DNA of 64,000 bases. Source: Chryseobacterium jejuense (GTDB lineage: Bacteria > Bacteroidota > Bacteroidia > Flavobacteriales > Weeksellaceae). The stretch spans positions 124,001-188,000 of the forward strand of contig NZ_JAGIPR010000005.1 of the NCBI RefSeq assembly GCF_017877355.1, given 5' to 3'. This document shows positions 54,623-64,000 of this stretch, piece by piece; the stretch's first letter is position 1; every line of letters starts with the position of its first letter. The notes below the pieces were generated by a model. The model saw nothing but the letters and a program-made list of their open reading frames with translations, did not search any database and was not told where the DNA came from. The translations under genes and the position numbers were made by a program.

Positions 54623-56389
54623 ATGAAAAAAAAGTTATTATTACCTATTTACATTAGTATTAGCTCTTTTTCCCTTGCCCAGGTTGGAATTAATCAACCT
54701 AGCCCTCATTTAAGTGCAGATCTCGAATTAGGATCTACCAATAAGAGTTTATTACTGAACAGAATTCCTAATACAGGAGTGATTAATAATCCGGTAAACG
54801 GAATGTTGATCTATGATGTATCAGAACAGTGTGTAAAGGCTTTTCAAGGAGGAGCATGGTCACAATGCTTTTGGAAAGAAAACCCGTTTGCTTTAGTATG
54901 TGCTTCCGCAGTATTTAGCCCTACTTCTGCAACTCAAAATGTACCTTACAGTGGAAGTTTAACAATCCCTTATACAGGAGGCGATGGGAGCGCTTATGCC
55001 GCACAGACTTTTCAGTCTAATGGATTAACAGCTACATTGAATGCCGGGAATTTTGCGATAGGAAATGGATCTTTAAATCTGAATGTATTCGGAACTCCGG
55101 TTAGTACAAGCCCTGCAGTATTTAATATTACTATAAATGGAAGTACTTGTTCTGGAATCTCACTTCCTGTAAATAATGGAACTCCAGTAGTTCCTCCTAC
55201 CATTATTATTAATGAAGGAATATATTTTATAGGTTCAGTGTATGATAATGATTATGCTCCTTATACAGAACCTACAGGCCCTGCGACGACTGCCAGACCT
55301 GTAGCAGCAGATGGTATTCCAGATAAGTTAGCAGATTATCAAGGATTTATTTCTACATCAGGTCTAGATATCTTCATTCCTGTTACCACTACAGGAAGCG
55401 GATCTCTTCCTGCATGGAGTTCGATAACAACGGTTCCTGCTAATTTAACAGAAGATGGAATTTCCAGACAGCTTATGCTTTCATGGTCAGTACAATCATA
55501 TGATTCTAATACCAGATCAATCAAAGCAAAACTTACAGCTATAGGAGGTACTTTAAATGCTAGAAAATTGGATATTAATGCCGGAATAGGAAATGATTAT
55601 CTTGGAGTATTAATGGCAAGATTCCAATTCCCATCTAATAATTCCGGAACATCTAAAAATTATGATGTTCGTATATTGCCTGGTATTCCGGATAGAAGAT
55701 TTGGACAGACAGACAATGCAGGGGCGCTTGATCATAATTTCCTTTATCTGCCGGTTCAGGCTGAAGATGGTTACACATGGTTAAATAATAACCTGGGTGC
55801 AGATTACACAAATACAGACAGTCCAAACTTCAGTATTGCGCAGCAGGCAACATCTGCACAGGATTATAAAGCTTACGGATCATTATTCCAATGGGGAAGA
55901 AAGCCAGATGGCCATGAATTGGTTAAATGGACTGGACCTTCAAGTGGAACCCCAGTTTATCCTACTGTAAACCCTATTGCTACTGATAATCCAACTGATA
56001 CAAGATTTATTGGAACAGGAGGCGGATGGAGAGTAAATCCTGATCCGACTTTATGGCAAAACAGTGCTAAACCGAACAACCCATGTCCTAAAGGATTTAC
56101 GGTTCCTACTAAATCTCAGCTCGATAACTATTTATTGGCTGCTAAACTTGGTAGTGGAATTACTGCAGCAGCAGCAACTAAATTAGCATTCCCTGCGGCG
56201 GGTAATCGTGATGCTTCATTTGGAACGATATCATCCTCTTATGCAGGAAGCAGTGGATTCTACTGGAGCGGTGAAGCAGGTGGCTCAAGTCCTTCGGCTT
56301 ATATCTTCCAAATCTCACAATTTGGAACACATAGTATTTCAAGCGCTGGAACAGCACTGGGAAGCTCAGTTCGTTGTATCAAAGAATAA
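54623..56389 (+). CDS. Secreted protein with FISUMP-type C-terminal domain
   Basis: 588 aa. Signal peptide ending SLAQ; N-terminal 180 residues paralogous to the preceding gene. The C-terminal ~200 residues (AYGSLFQWGRKPDGHE, NNPCPKGFTVPTKSQLDNYL, GFYWSGEAG, ALGSSVRCIKE) match the Fibrobacter-succinogenes-major-paralogous fold seen in many Bacteroidetes surface proteins. No T9SS sorting domain seen. Function unknown; probably on the cell surface. Confidence 0.85.
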   Translation: MKKKLLLPIYISISSFSLAQVGINQPSPHLSADLELGSTNKSLLLNRIPNTGVINNPVNGMLIYDVSEQCVKAFQGGAWSQCFWKENPFALVCASAVFSPTSATQNVPYSGSLTIPYTGGDGSAYAAQTFQSNGLTATLNAGNFAIGNGSLNLNVFGTPVSTSPAVFNITINGSTCSGISLPVNNGTPVVPPTIIINEGIYFIGSVYDNDYAPYTEPTGPATTARPVAADGIPDKLADYQGFISTSGLDIFIPVTTTGSGSLPAWSSITTVPANLTEDGISRQLMLSWSVQSYDSNTRSIKAKLTAIGGTLNARKLDINAGIGNDYLGVLMARFQFPSNNSGTSKNYDVRILPGIPDRRFGQTDNAGALDHNFLYLPVQAEDGYTWLNNNLGADYTNTDSPNFSIAQQATSAQDYKAYGSLFQWGRKPDGHELVKWTGPSSGTPVYPTVNPIATDNPTDTRFIGTGGGWRVNPDPTLWQNSAKPNNPCPKGFTVPTKSQLDNYLLAAKLGSGITAAAATKLAFPAAGNRDASFGTISSSYAGSSGFYWSGEAGGSSPSAYIFQISQFGTHSISSAGTALGSSVRCIKE

Positions 56390-56761
56390 GTAAAATTGAA
56401 ATAAATGATTATTTGATAGCTGCCAGCATTTTTGTTGGTGGCTATCAGGTGATTATTGAAGTACCATTAAAACAATAATCGTTTCTATAGATCAGATTAT
56501 TTCATATGTACAGTATGATGAAAACCCTGATAAAACTACACATCTATTTTTAAATAATAGCAAGATTTCTTTTAGTAAAATAAGAGAATAGCTGTAAACC
56601 TATTGCAATTATTCTGCTCTTATCAATTCAATATTTCTTTAGATCCTAATTTCTGAAAGAATAAGATCGTTGACGTCTGGAAGTATTTGAATAAGAGTTT
56701 TTCAGAATAATTCAAATGATGAAAACGCACCTAAACCTAACTACCTAATATCTATTACCTC
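56390..56761 (+). other. Gene-free spacer before the peptide synthetase
   Basis: No gene seen. TGATAGC and GCTATCA (near 56415-56448) form a hairpin 26 bases after the preceding stop without a T-run, possibly a weak terminator. I did not find a clear promoter for the synthetase. Confidence 0.4.
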
Positions 56762-59700
56762 ATGGAAGCATTCCTTATGAAGCTCACCCCATACCAATCC
56801 ATTTTTTTTAATGAATGGATGCTAAACCCTTCCCGAAGCGATTATAATATTATATTTGACCAGTCGATGTCTGGTATTATAGACATTCAGAGACTCAATA
56901 TAAGCTTAGTAAGATTTGTTAATAACCAGTTGTTGCTCAACAGCAATGTGATCTCTCAAGACGGAGACCTGTTTTGGAAGCGCAGGCCTTTACTTTCGGA
57001 AGATGATCAGATATTAACTTTTATTTCTCAGGAACCAAATTCTGAAGAAGTTCTGCAACTGGCATTACAGCCTTTTGATCTGGAAAATGATCAGCTTGCC
57101 AGATTTTATGCTATTAAACTCAACAATGGCGGATATAGAATTATCCATATCTTTTCCCATATCCTTGTAGATGGATTGAGTGCTAACAGTATTTACACAG
57201 AACTGAGTACTTATTATAACGATCCGGAATATGAGAATCCAGTTAACCTTACAGAACAGGAAAAATTATATGAAAACCTAAGAATCCAGCTTGAAGAAAC
57301 GCTGGAAAAAGGAAAATCTGAAATGTCAAAATTCTGGAGAACCAATCTGAAAGAGGTAGAAAATATTGGATTTAAATTTTTAAAAAACAAATCTTCAGAA
57401 TCAACCTCAGAAAAGAATTTAGAATATCCTAAAAACCCAATAAGTGAACTTCGATTCAGCTTTCCCGAATCTACTTTTTCAAAAGTAAGACAATTAACAT
57501 CAAAATATAAACTTACACCCTATACGTATGGACAATTGGTGTTAGCTGTCTTATTGCACAAAATTTCAGGAGTAGATAATCTTGTGATTAACTATCCGGT
57601 TGGGATTACGGAAGGTCAGGATTTTATCTTTGGAGCTCATATCAATACAGTGTTAAAAGGGTACAGATTCAATAAAGACACTTCACTTCAGGATCTTATT
57701 GATCAGAATATAGAATACACTAATCAGTTAAAAATAAGCAAAGCCAGATATTTTCCTGTTGAGGAACTGATCAGCTACGTTCCTACATCAGATATTTTAG
57801 AATATGGATTTGTACAAACCAGTCTGAAAGATGTGGTTATTCATTACGAGGGAGCTAGCGATGTGATTATTAACAGTGATCTGAACGTCGATCTGGTAGG
57901 GAAACTATCATTCGAGCAGGAAGTAAGAAACGGACAGCTTAATTATAAGGTTCGATATGCAAATCAGGTGCTTGATCAGGAATTGGTACTCAATTTTACT
58001 GAAATTTATCAAAAGCTGTTTATTGATATTCTTGAAGAATTACTGGAAGGAAAAACGGAAAATTTAATAACCCATTATCAGCTTTTAAAAGATGAAGCAT
58101 TCCAAACGGTAATTAAAGATTGGAATAATACAGGTTCAGGTCCCGTTTTGAGTAGAACAATTCATCAATTATTTGAAGAGCAGGTTGAAAGAACACCTGA
58201 TCATACCGCACTTGTATTTAACCAGACTAAACTTACTTACAATGAACTGAACCAAAGAGCAAACCGCCTGGCAAACTACTTGGTTAAGACTTATTATCTT
58301 AATTCTGAAGATTTGATTCCTTTATGTCTGGAGCGTTCAGAAAATATGCTGGTTGCCATTCTTGCCGTTTTAAAGGCAGGAGCAACCTATGTTCCGATGG
58401 ATCCCTCATATCCTTCAGACAGAGTTGAACATATTCTTAGCGATACCGGAGCGAAAATAATATTAGCTCAACATTCAACACAAGAGAAGTTACAAACGGC
58501 TGATGCTGATGTTGTTATTTTGGATGATTTCAATTTCCAAAATATAATGACAGGAATGGATTCTGGTAATCTTTCTAAGAATGTAAGTCCGGATAATCTT
58601 GCGTATATAATCTACACCAGCGGAACCACAGGAGTTCCTAAGGGGGTAATGGTAGAGCATAGGAATGTAGTGAATCTGGTAGAACAGGTACAGGAAGCTT
58701 ACGGCTACAGTAAAGGAGAAAAAATAACAGCCTATACCTCTTATGTATTTGATGTATCTGTTTCCGAATTTTTCAATGCCCTATTCTACGGGAATGAACT
58801 GCATATATTGGGTGAAGAGATTAAAAAAGATGCAGATTCTATCAGAAGATATTTACTTTCCAACGAAATAACCTATGCTTATCTGCCTCCAGTAATGCTT
58901 TCTGTATTACCACGAGTGGAATATCCACGTTTAAAAGGACTGCTTTATGCCGGTGAGCCTTGTGATTATGAGACAGGAAAATACTGGTCTGAGTATACAA
59001 AACTTTACAACCTTTATGGGCCTACGGAAGCTACTATTTATGCAGTTTACAAACAGGTACATCATGGAGATGTACACCTTATCGGACGACCTGTAGGAAA
59101 TACAACGGCTTATGTTTTAGATAAATATCTTCAGCCTGCATCTGTAGGAGCTGTTGGAGAGCTTTATCTTGGCGGAGCAGGTATTGCAAGAGGTTATCTT
59201 AACAGACCTGATCTGACGGCTGAACGTTTTATAGATAATCCTATTCAAGGTGAAGAAGGTAAACTGTATAAAACCGGTGACCTCGTACGATGGCTTCCAG
59301 ATGGAAATATCGAATATATCGGGCGTAATGATTTTCAGGTAAAAATCAGAGGATACAGGATTGAGCTGGAAGAAATAGAAAATAAACTTCACCAGTTTCC
59401 TGGTGTAAAACAATCTGTAGTACTGGTAAAAGAAAACAAAACAGGAATGAAATATCTGGCAGGATATTATGTTTCTGATGATGAATTGAGTACTGAAGAA
59501 CTCACTGTATTTCTTTCCGGTTCACTTCCGGAATATATGATTCCCGGAGCTTTTGTACAACTGACGGAACTTCCGCTCACTGTTAACGGAAAACTAGACA
59601 GAAAACAACTTCCAGAGCCTGAATTTACAGGAAACAGAGAATATACCGCTCCCCAGAATGAGCTGCAGGAAAGACTATGTCAGATCTATGGTGAAATACT

Positions 59701-62700
59701 TGGATTGAATAGAGAAACCATCAGTATTTATGATGATTTCTTCCGTCTTGGAGGGAACAGTATCATGGCGATAAAACTAATCAGCAAAATACAGTATGAA
59801 TTGAAACTAAAGGCTAATGTAGCCATGGTTTTCAGTCATAAAACGGTTGTTTCCCTTGCTGAGGTATTAAGTGGAGAAAATAACATTGATAAACAGGACA
59901 AAATTACACCTGTAGCGGTTGCTTCCGTAGAAGAGCAGCGTTTATCATTTGCTCAGGAAAGACTTTGGTTTATTGAAAAATATGAGGAAGGAAGCAATGC
60001 TTACAATATTCCGATGGTATTTCAGCTTGGAAATCACGTTCAGGCAGAGCTTCTTCAGCAGTCTTTTGAACTATTGATTCAGCGTCATGAAGTATTGCGT
60101 AGCATCATCTGTTCAACAGAAGAAGGAGTAGGGTATCAGATGGTTACAGAGCAGAATATTCAGCTTTCTGTACAGGGTGTTCATACCAGAGAGGAGCTTG
60201 ATAAGGAGATCAATATTGCCAATAACAAAATTTTCCGTTTAGAAGAAGAACTTCCGTTGAATGTTTCCCTTTTCACATGGAAAGATCAGAAATACTTATC
60301 CGTTGTAGTTCATCACATTGCTTTTGATGGCTGGTCTACGGATATTTTTATCAAAGAATTCAACAGTATTTATCATAGCCTTGCAAAAGGAAAAACACCG
60401 GAACTTAAAGCTTTACCTATTCAATACAGGGATTTTGCTTTATGGCAGAGAAATTATCTTACAGGAGACACACTCGATCAGCAAATAGAATACTGGAAAG
60501 ATAAACTTGAAGGATTCCAGACACTGGATCTTCCATTGGACTTTAAAAGACCGGCACAAACCTCTTACGAAGGAGCCACAGAATATTTCAATATACCAAC
60601 AGATCTTGTAACAGATCTGAGAGAGCTTTCAAAAGATTTAGGAGTAAGTTTATACAGTGTAATGCTGAGTGGATATTCTTTGATGTTATCAGCTTATTCA
60701 GGGCAGGACGATATTATTGTAGGAAGCCCTGTTGCCAACCGTCACCATGCCGGTCTTGAAGATATCATTGGTTTCTTTGTTAATACCTTGGCGTTAAGAG
60801 AAAAAATTAATCCTGAACAGGATCTTAAAGATTTTATTCTACAGGTTTCCCAGTCTGTCATGGATGCTCAGTCTCATCAGGATCTTCCATTTGAAAAATT
60901 GGTAGAAGAACTTAAAATAGATCAGGATATGTCCCGTCACCCTATTTTCCAGGTGATGTTTGGTCTCCAGAGCTTTGATGGCGGAATATATACAGGCAAT
61001 GCTGATGAAGCGATACTTCTTCCTTTTGATGGGGATATTGATTATCAGACAGCGAAGTTTGATCTGACCATGATGATCGATGATAACGGAGCAACAGTAC
61101 GAGGAATATTCAATTATGCAGTATCACTTTTCAGTAGAGATACGATTCTGCGTATGAAAGAAACGTATGTGATTCTTCTTGAGCAGCTTGTGAACCTTAG
61201 AAATCAAAAAGAAGAAAACTGTAAAATAAGTGATCTTCATTTGATAGGCAAGGAAGATCATAAAAAGATCATAGAGAATCAGAACACATTAGAAATAGAC
61301 TATCCGGAATCACATACACTTCACAGGTTATTTGAAGAGCAGGTGCTAAGAACTCCGGATCGTACGGCATTGGTATATCAGGATGTACAACTGTCTTATA
61401 AGGAGTTAAATACCAAAGCAAATCGTCTTGCCAGCTATCTTATCAAAACATATAATCCTCAGCCTGAGGATATGATTCCTTTATTCTTGGAGCGTTCAGA
61501 AGATATGATTGTGGCCATTCTGGCTGTCTTGAAAACCGGAGCAGCTTATGTTCCTATGGATCCGGCCTATCCGGCAGACAGAATAAGACATATCCTGGAT
61601 GATACCGATACGGAAATTATAATTACCCAGGAAAAAATAGCTGAAAAAATTCAGAATATAGATCTCACTAAGAGTATTATTTCATTAGATGAGGTTTCTT
61701 TCAGAGATCTTATTGAAAAGAGCAATGCTGAAAATCCTGAGACTGAAACTACTTCAGAGCATCTTGCTTACGTCATTTACACCAGTGGCACAACAGGTGT
61801 TCCTAAAGGAGTAATGATAGAGCATAGAAGTGTAGTAAATGTGGTAACTCAGATAAGGGATGCATATGGTTTCAGTGAGAATGAGAAGATAACAGCTTAT
61901 ACATCCTATGTATTTGATGTTTCAGTATCAGAATTTTTTAATGCCTTATTGTACGGAAATGAACTGCATATATTGGATGAGACCATTAAAAAAGATGCAG
62001 ATTCAATAAGCAGATATTTACTCAATCATCAAATAGCATATGCGTATCTGCCTCCAGTAATGTTATCTGTTCTTCCTCGCATTGAATATCCGGACTTAAA
62101 AGGATTACTGTATGCAGGTGAACCATGCGATTATGAAACCGGAAAATACTGGTCAGAATATACGAGCCTTTATAACCTTTATGGTCCTACAGAAGCTACA
62201 ATTTATGCAACTTACAAAAAAGTAGAGCATGGTGATGTCCATTTGATCGGGCATGCCGTAGGAAATACTTCAGTGTATGTACTGGATGGTATTCATCGCC
62301 CGGTTCCGGTAGGAGCTGTTGGAGAACTTTACCTTGGAGGGGCTGGGATTGCGCGAGGCTATCTTAACAGACCTGAACTGACTTCGGAACGCTTTATTCC
62401 AAATCCTCTTCAAACAGAAGAGCAAAAAGGACACAAAAAGAACGGAAAACTTTATAAAACAGGAGACTTAGTAAAATATCATGCCGATGGAGAATTGGAA
62501 TATATTGGTCGTAATGACTTCCAGGTAAAGATCCGTGGTTATAGAATTGAGCTTGGAGAAATTGAAAACAAGTTGCAGCAAAATACTGCAATTCGCCAGT
62601 CTGTAGTTCTTGCTAAAACCAATAAAGCAGGACTGAAATATCTTGTTGGATATTATGTATCTGATTCTGCGATAGAATCTCATGAAATTTCAGAACTCCT

Positions 62701-64000
62701 GGCAGAAACCTTGCCAGAATATATGATTCCAAGTGCTTATGTACATCTTGAAGAGCTTCCATTAACCATTAACGGTAAACTGGACAGAAATCAATTACCG
62801 GAACCGGAATTTACCATAAGCAGCGAATATACAGCTCCAGAAAATGAATTACAGGAAAAACTATGTCAGGTTTACTCAGATGTCCTTGGTCTGGACACTT
62901 CTGTAATTGGAATTCATGATGATTTCTTCCGCCTGGGAGGAAACAGCATCATGGCTATAAGACTGATCAGCAGCATCAAAAAAGCGTTGCACATATCAAT
63001 AGGAGTTGCAGTAGTATTTACCCATAAAACAGTAGTATCTCTTTCTCATTTTATTGAGAGTAAAGTTGATACTGATGTTCAGGAAACAATTGTTCCAATA
63101 CAGATTTCTTCTCCGGAAGAACAAAGACTGTCTTTTGCCCAGGAAAGATTATGGTTTATTGAAAACTTTGAAGGAGGAAGCAATGCCTACAATGTTCCAA
63201 TGGCCTTCAAATTAGGTAAAGAAATACAGCTGAATGTTCTTCAGAGAGCATTAGAGACTATAGTAATGCGTCATGAAGTGCTTCGTTCTGTGATCCGGAC
63301 AGCGGAAAACGGAACCGGCTATCAGGTTGTTAGAGATCTTGTTCCTGAGTTTAATTATGTAGAAGTTGGGTCTAAAGAAGAACTGGAGAAAAACATAGAT
63401 CAATGTGCCCATAAAATATTCCGTTTGGAAGAAGAAATTCCGGTAGAAACTACCATTTTCAGATGGGAGGAAGATTACTATCTGTCGGCTGTAGTTCATC
63501 ACATCGCATTTGACGGATGGTCTGCCGACTTGTTCTTAAGAGAAATACAAACCATATATAATGCTCTTGTTAAAGGAGAAAACCCTCAGCTTCCGGAATT
63601 AAAGGTTCAGTATAAAGACTTTGCTTTATGGCAGAGAAATTACCTTACCGGGGAGATACTTGAGAAACAGATCGGCTATTGGAAAAATATTCTTGAAGAC
63701 TTTGAAGCTCTTAGCTTGCCTTTGGATTTTAAAAGGCCGGCGAATATCTCTTATGACGGAGCTACAGCCCATTTCAGCCTTTCCCCGAAAGTGGGTTCAG
63801 GTTTGAGAAAGCTTTCCAGAGAGTGGGGAGTGAGCTTGTATAGCGTGATGTTGGGAGGATATTATATGATGCTTTCGGCCTATTCAGGCCAGGATGATAT
63901 TGTAGTAGGAAGTCCAATTGCAAACCGTCATCACGAAGGCCTGGAGGATATGATTGGGTTCTTTGTAAATACATTGGCGCTGAGAGAAAAGGTCAATCCT
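56762..64000 (+). CDS. Non-ribosomal peptide synthetase, C-A-T-C-A-T-C, truncated by window end
   Basis: An open frame of 2413 codons from ATG at 56762 runs in frame to the last base. Domains: C1 about 1-450 with SHILVDG (His133, Asp137); A1 about 475-965 with YTSGTTG from Tyr618; T1 with phosphopantetheine Ser1000 (LGGNS); C2 about 1055-1490 with HHIAFDG (His1184-Gly1190); A2 about 1520-2025 with Tyr1673; T2 with Ser2062; C3 from about 2115 with HHIAFDG (His2246). Reading the binding pocket against GrsA gives D-V-S-Y-L-A-L-I-Y-K for both A domains; I cannot assign an amino acid. No epimerase or thioesterase in view. An Sfp-type transferase lies just upstream. Confidence 0.96.
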   Translation, partial: MEAFLMKLTPYQSIFFNEWMLNPSRSDYNIIFDQSMSGIIDIQRLNISLVRFVNNQLLLNSNVISQDGDLFWKRRPLLSEDDQILTFISQEPNSEEVLQLALQPFDLENDQLARFYAIKLNNGGYRIIHIFSHILVDGLSANSIYTELSTYYNDPEYENPVNLTEQEKLYENLRIQLEETLEKGKSEMSKFWRTNLKEVENIGFKFLKNKSSESTSEKNLEYPKNPISELRFSFPESTFSKVRQLTSKYKLTPYTYGQLVLAVLLHKISGVDNLVINYPVGITEGQDFIFGAHINTVLKGYRFNKDTSLQDLIDQNIEYTNQLKISKARYFPVEELISYVPTSDILEYGFVQTSLKDVVIHYEGASDVIINSDLNVDLVGKLSFEQEVRNGQLNYKVRYANQVLDQELVLNFTEIYQKLFIDILEELLEGKTENLITHYQLLKDEAFQTVIKDWNNTGSGPVLSRTIHQLFEEQVERTPDHTALVFNQTKLTYNELNQRANRLANYLVKTYYLNSEDLIPLCLERSENMLVAILAVLKAGATYVPMDPSYPSDRVEHILSDTGAKIILAQHSTQEKLQTADADVVILDDFNFQNIMTGMDSGNLSKNVSPDNLAYIIYTSGTTGVPKGVMVEHRNVVNLVEQVQEAYGYSKGEKITAYTSYVFDVSVSEFFNALFYGNELHILGEEIKKDADSIRRYLLSNEITYAYLPPVMLSVLPRVEYPRLKGLLYAGEPCDYETGKYWSEYTKLYNLYGPTEATIYAVYKQVHHGDVHLIGRPVGNTTAYVLDKYLQPASVGAVGELYLGGAGIARGYLNRPDLTAERFIDNPIQGEEGKLYKTGDLVRWLPDGNIEYIGRNDFQVKIRGYRIELEEIENKLHQFPGVKQSVVLVKENKTGMKYLAGYYVSDDELSTEELTVFLSGSLPEYMIPGAFVQLTELPLTVNGKLDRKQLPEPEFTGNREYTAPQNELQERLCQIYGEILGLNRETISIYDDFFRLGGNSIMAIKLISKIQYELKLKANVAMVFSHKTVVSLAEVLSGENNIDKQDKITPVAVASVEEQRLSFAQERLWFIEKYEEGSNAYNIPMVFQLGNHVQAELLQQSFELLIQRHEVLRSIICSTEEGVGYQMVTEQNIQLSVQGVHTREELDKEINIANNKIFRLEEELPLNVSLFTWKDQKYLSVVVHHIAFDGWSTDIFIKEFNSIYHSLAKGKTPELKALPIQYRDFALWQRNYLTGDTLDQQIEYWKDKLEGFQTLDLPLDFKRPAQTSYEGATEYFNIPTDLVTDLRELSKDLGVSLYSVMLSGYSLMLSAYSGQDDIIVGSPVANRHHAGLEDIIGFFVNTLALREKINPEQDLKDFILQVSQSVMDAQSHQDLPFEKLVEELKIDQDMSRHPIFQVMFGLQSFDGGIYTGNADEAILLPFDGDIDYQTAKFDLTMMIDDNGATVRGIFNYAVSLFSRDTILRMKETYVILLEQLVNLRNQKEENCKISDLHLIGKEDHKKIIENQNTLEIDYPESHTLHRLFEEQVLRTPDRTALVYQDVQLSYKELNTKANRLASYLIKTYNPQPEDMIPLFLERSEDMIVAILAVLKTGAAYVPMDPAYPADRIRHILDDTDTEIIITQEKIAEKIQNIDLTKSIISLDEVSFRDLIEKSNAENPETETTSEHLAYVIYTSGTTGVPKGVMIEHRSVVNVVTQIRDAYGFSENEKITAYTSYVFDVSVSEFFNALLYGNELHILDETIKKDADSISRYLLNHQIAYAYLPPVMLSVLPRIEYPDLKGLLYAGEPCDYETGKYWSEYTSLYNLYGPTEATIYATYKKVEHGDVHLIGHAVGNTSVYVLDGIHRPVPVGAVGELYLGGAGIARGYLNRPELTSERFIPNPLQTEEQKGHKKNGKLYKTGDLVKYHADGELEYIGRNDFQVKIRGYRIELGEIENKLQQNTAIRQSVVLAKTNKAGLKYLVGYYVSDSAIESHEISELLAETLPEYMIPSAYVHLEELPLTINGKLDRNQLPEPEFTISSEYTAPENELQEKLCQVYSDVLGLDTSVIGIHDDFFRLGGNSIMAIRLISSIKKALHISIGVAVVFTHKTVVSLSHFIESKVDTDVQETIVPIQISSPEEQRLSFAQERLWFIENFEGGSNAYNVPMAFKLGKEIQLNVLQRALETIVMRHEVLRSVIRTAENGTGYQVVRDLVPEFNYVEVGSKEELEKNIDQCAHKIFRLEEEIPVETTIFRWEEDYYLSAVVHHIAFDGWSADLFLREIQTIYNALVKGENPQLPELKVQYKDFALWQRNYLTGEILEKQIGYWKNILEDFEALSLPLDFKRPANISYDGATAHFSLSPKVGSGLRKLSREWGVSLYSVMLGGYYMMLSAYSGQDDIVVGSPIANRHHEGLEDMIGFFVNTLALREKVNP

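Noticed and set aside
57000..63990. Many short frames on the opposite strand of the NRPS
   Set aside because: The forward frame encodes continuous, recognisable C, A and T domains.

Overview
The window looks like chromosome from a Chryseobacterium-like member of the Flavobacteriia. This rests on low G+C, promoters of the TTTG-N(16-21)-TAnnTTTG type, few Shine-Dalgarno sequences, a fused MurF-alanine racemase, the gliding/type IX secretion lipoprotein SprE, and intergenic repeats of a kind I associate with that genus. I see no tRNA, rRNA, CRISPR array or insertion sequence.

Region 1 (0.07-7.6 kb, all minus strand) is a compact island themed on NAD and ADP-ribose. A NUDIX/winged-helix NrtR-type regulator is followed by a NADAR protein, a 2OG-Fe(II) oxygenase, a coiled-coil protein plus vWA protein pair, a short adenylosuccinate-synthetase paralogue, a DUF4291 protein, a small protein of the 'ADP-ribosylation/crystallin J1' type, a macrodomain, a sirtuin and an unknown protein. 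Four copies of a 19-bp operator, T[TA]GCGTAnnnnTAAC[AG]CAA, sit upstream of the regulator, of NADAR (two copies) and of the coiled-coil gene. Two of them overlap good -7 promoter boxes. This is the strongest candidate in the window for an undescribed regulated system.

Region 2 (7.7-27.3 kb) is mostly housekeeping. It holds a beta-helix protein, a DUF1579 lipoprotein, lepA, an ECF sigma factor locus, the operon DUF2520-kdsC-maf, sprE, tsaB, an SDR, yraN, ldcA, lysE, rnr and rpiB, plus a small gene remnant beside rnr.

Region 3 (27.3-40 kb) may lie close to the replication origin. It contains a cluster of DnaA-box-like sequences at 27.4-27.7 kb, pgk, an AT-rich gene-free stretch of nearly 2 kb with a 38-bp perfect palindrome, and two exact 16-bp parS sites flanking mnmG. 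ybeY, a patatin/outer-membrane protein, murF-alr and tdk follow.

Region 4 (40-53 kb) holds an acidic repeat protein, rsmI, a WG-repeat protein, fabG, guaC, a three-gene unit (divergent Lgt-like protein, two-helix membrane protein, multi-cysteine radical SAM enzyme), surE, a tail-specific protease and sodC.

Region 5 (53 kb to the end) is a biosynthetic locus. It has an Sfp-type phosphopantetheinyl transferase, two tandem paralogous secreted proteins, and the first 2413 codons of a non-ribosomal peptide synthetase, C-A-T-C-A-T-C, that runs off the window. The two adenylation domains appear to share one specificity code.
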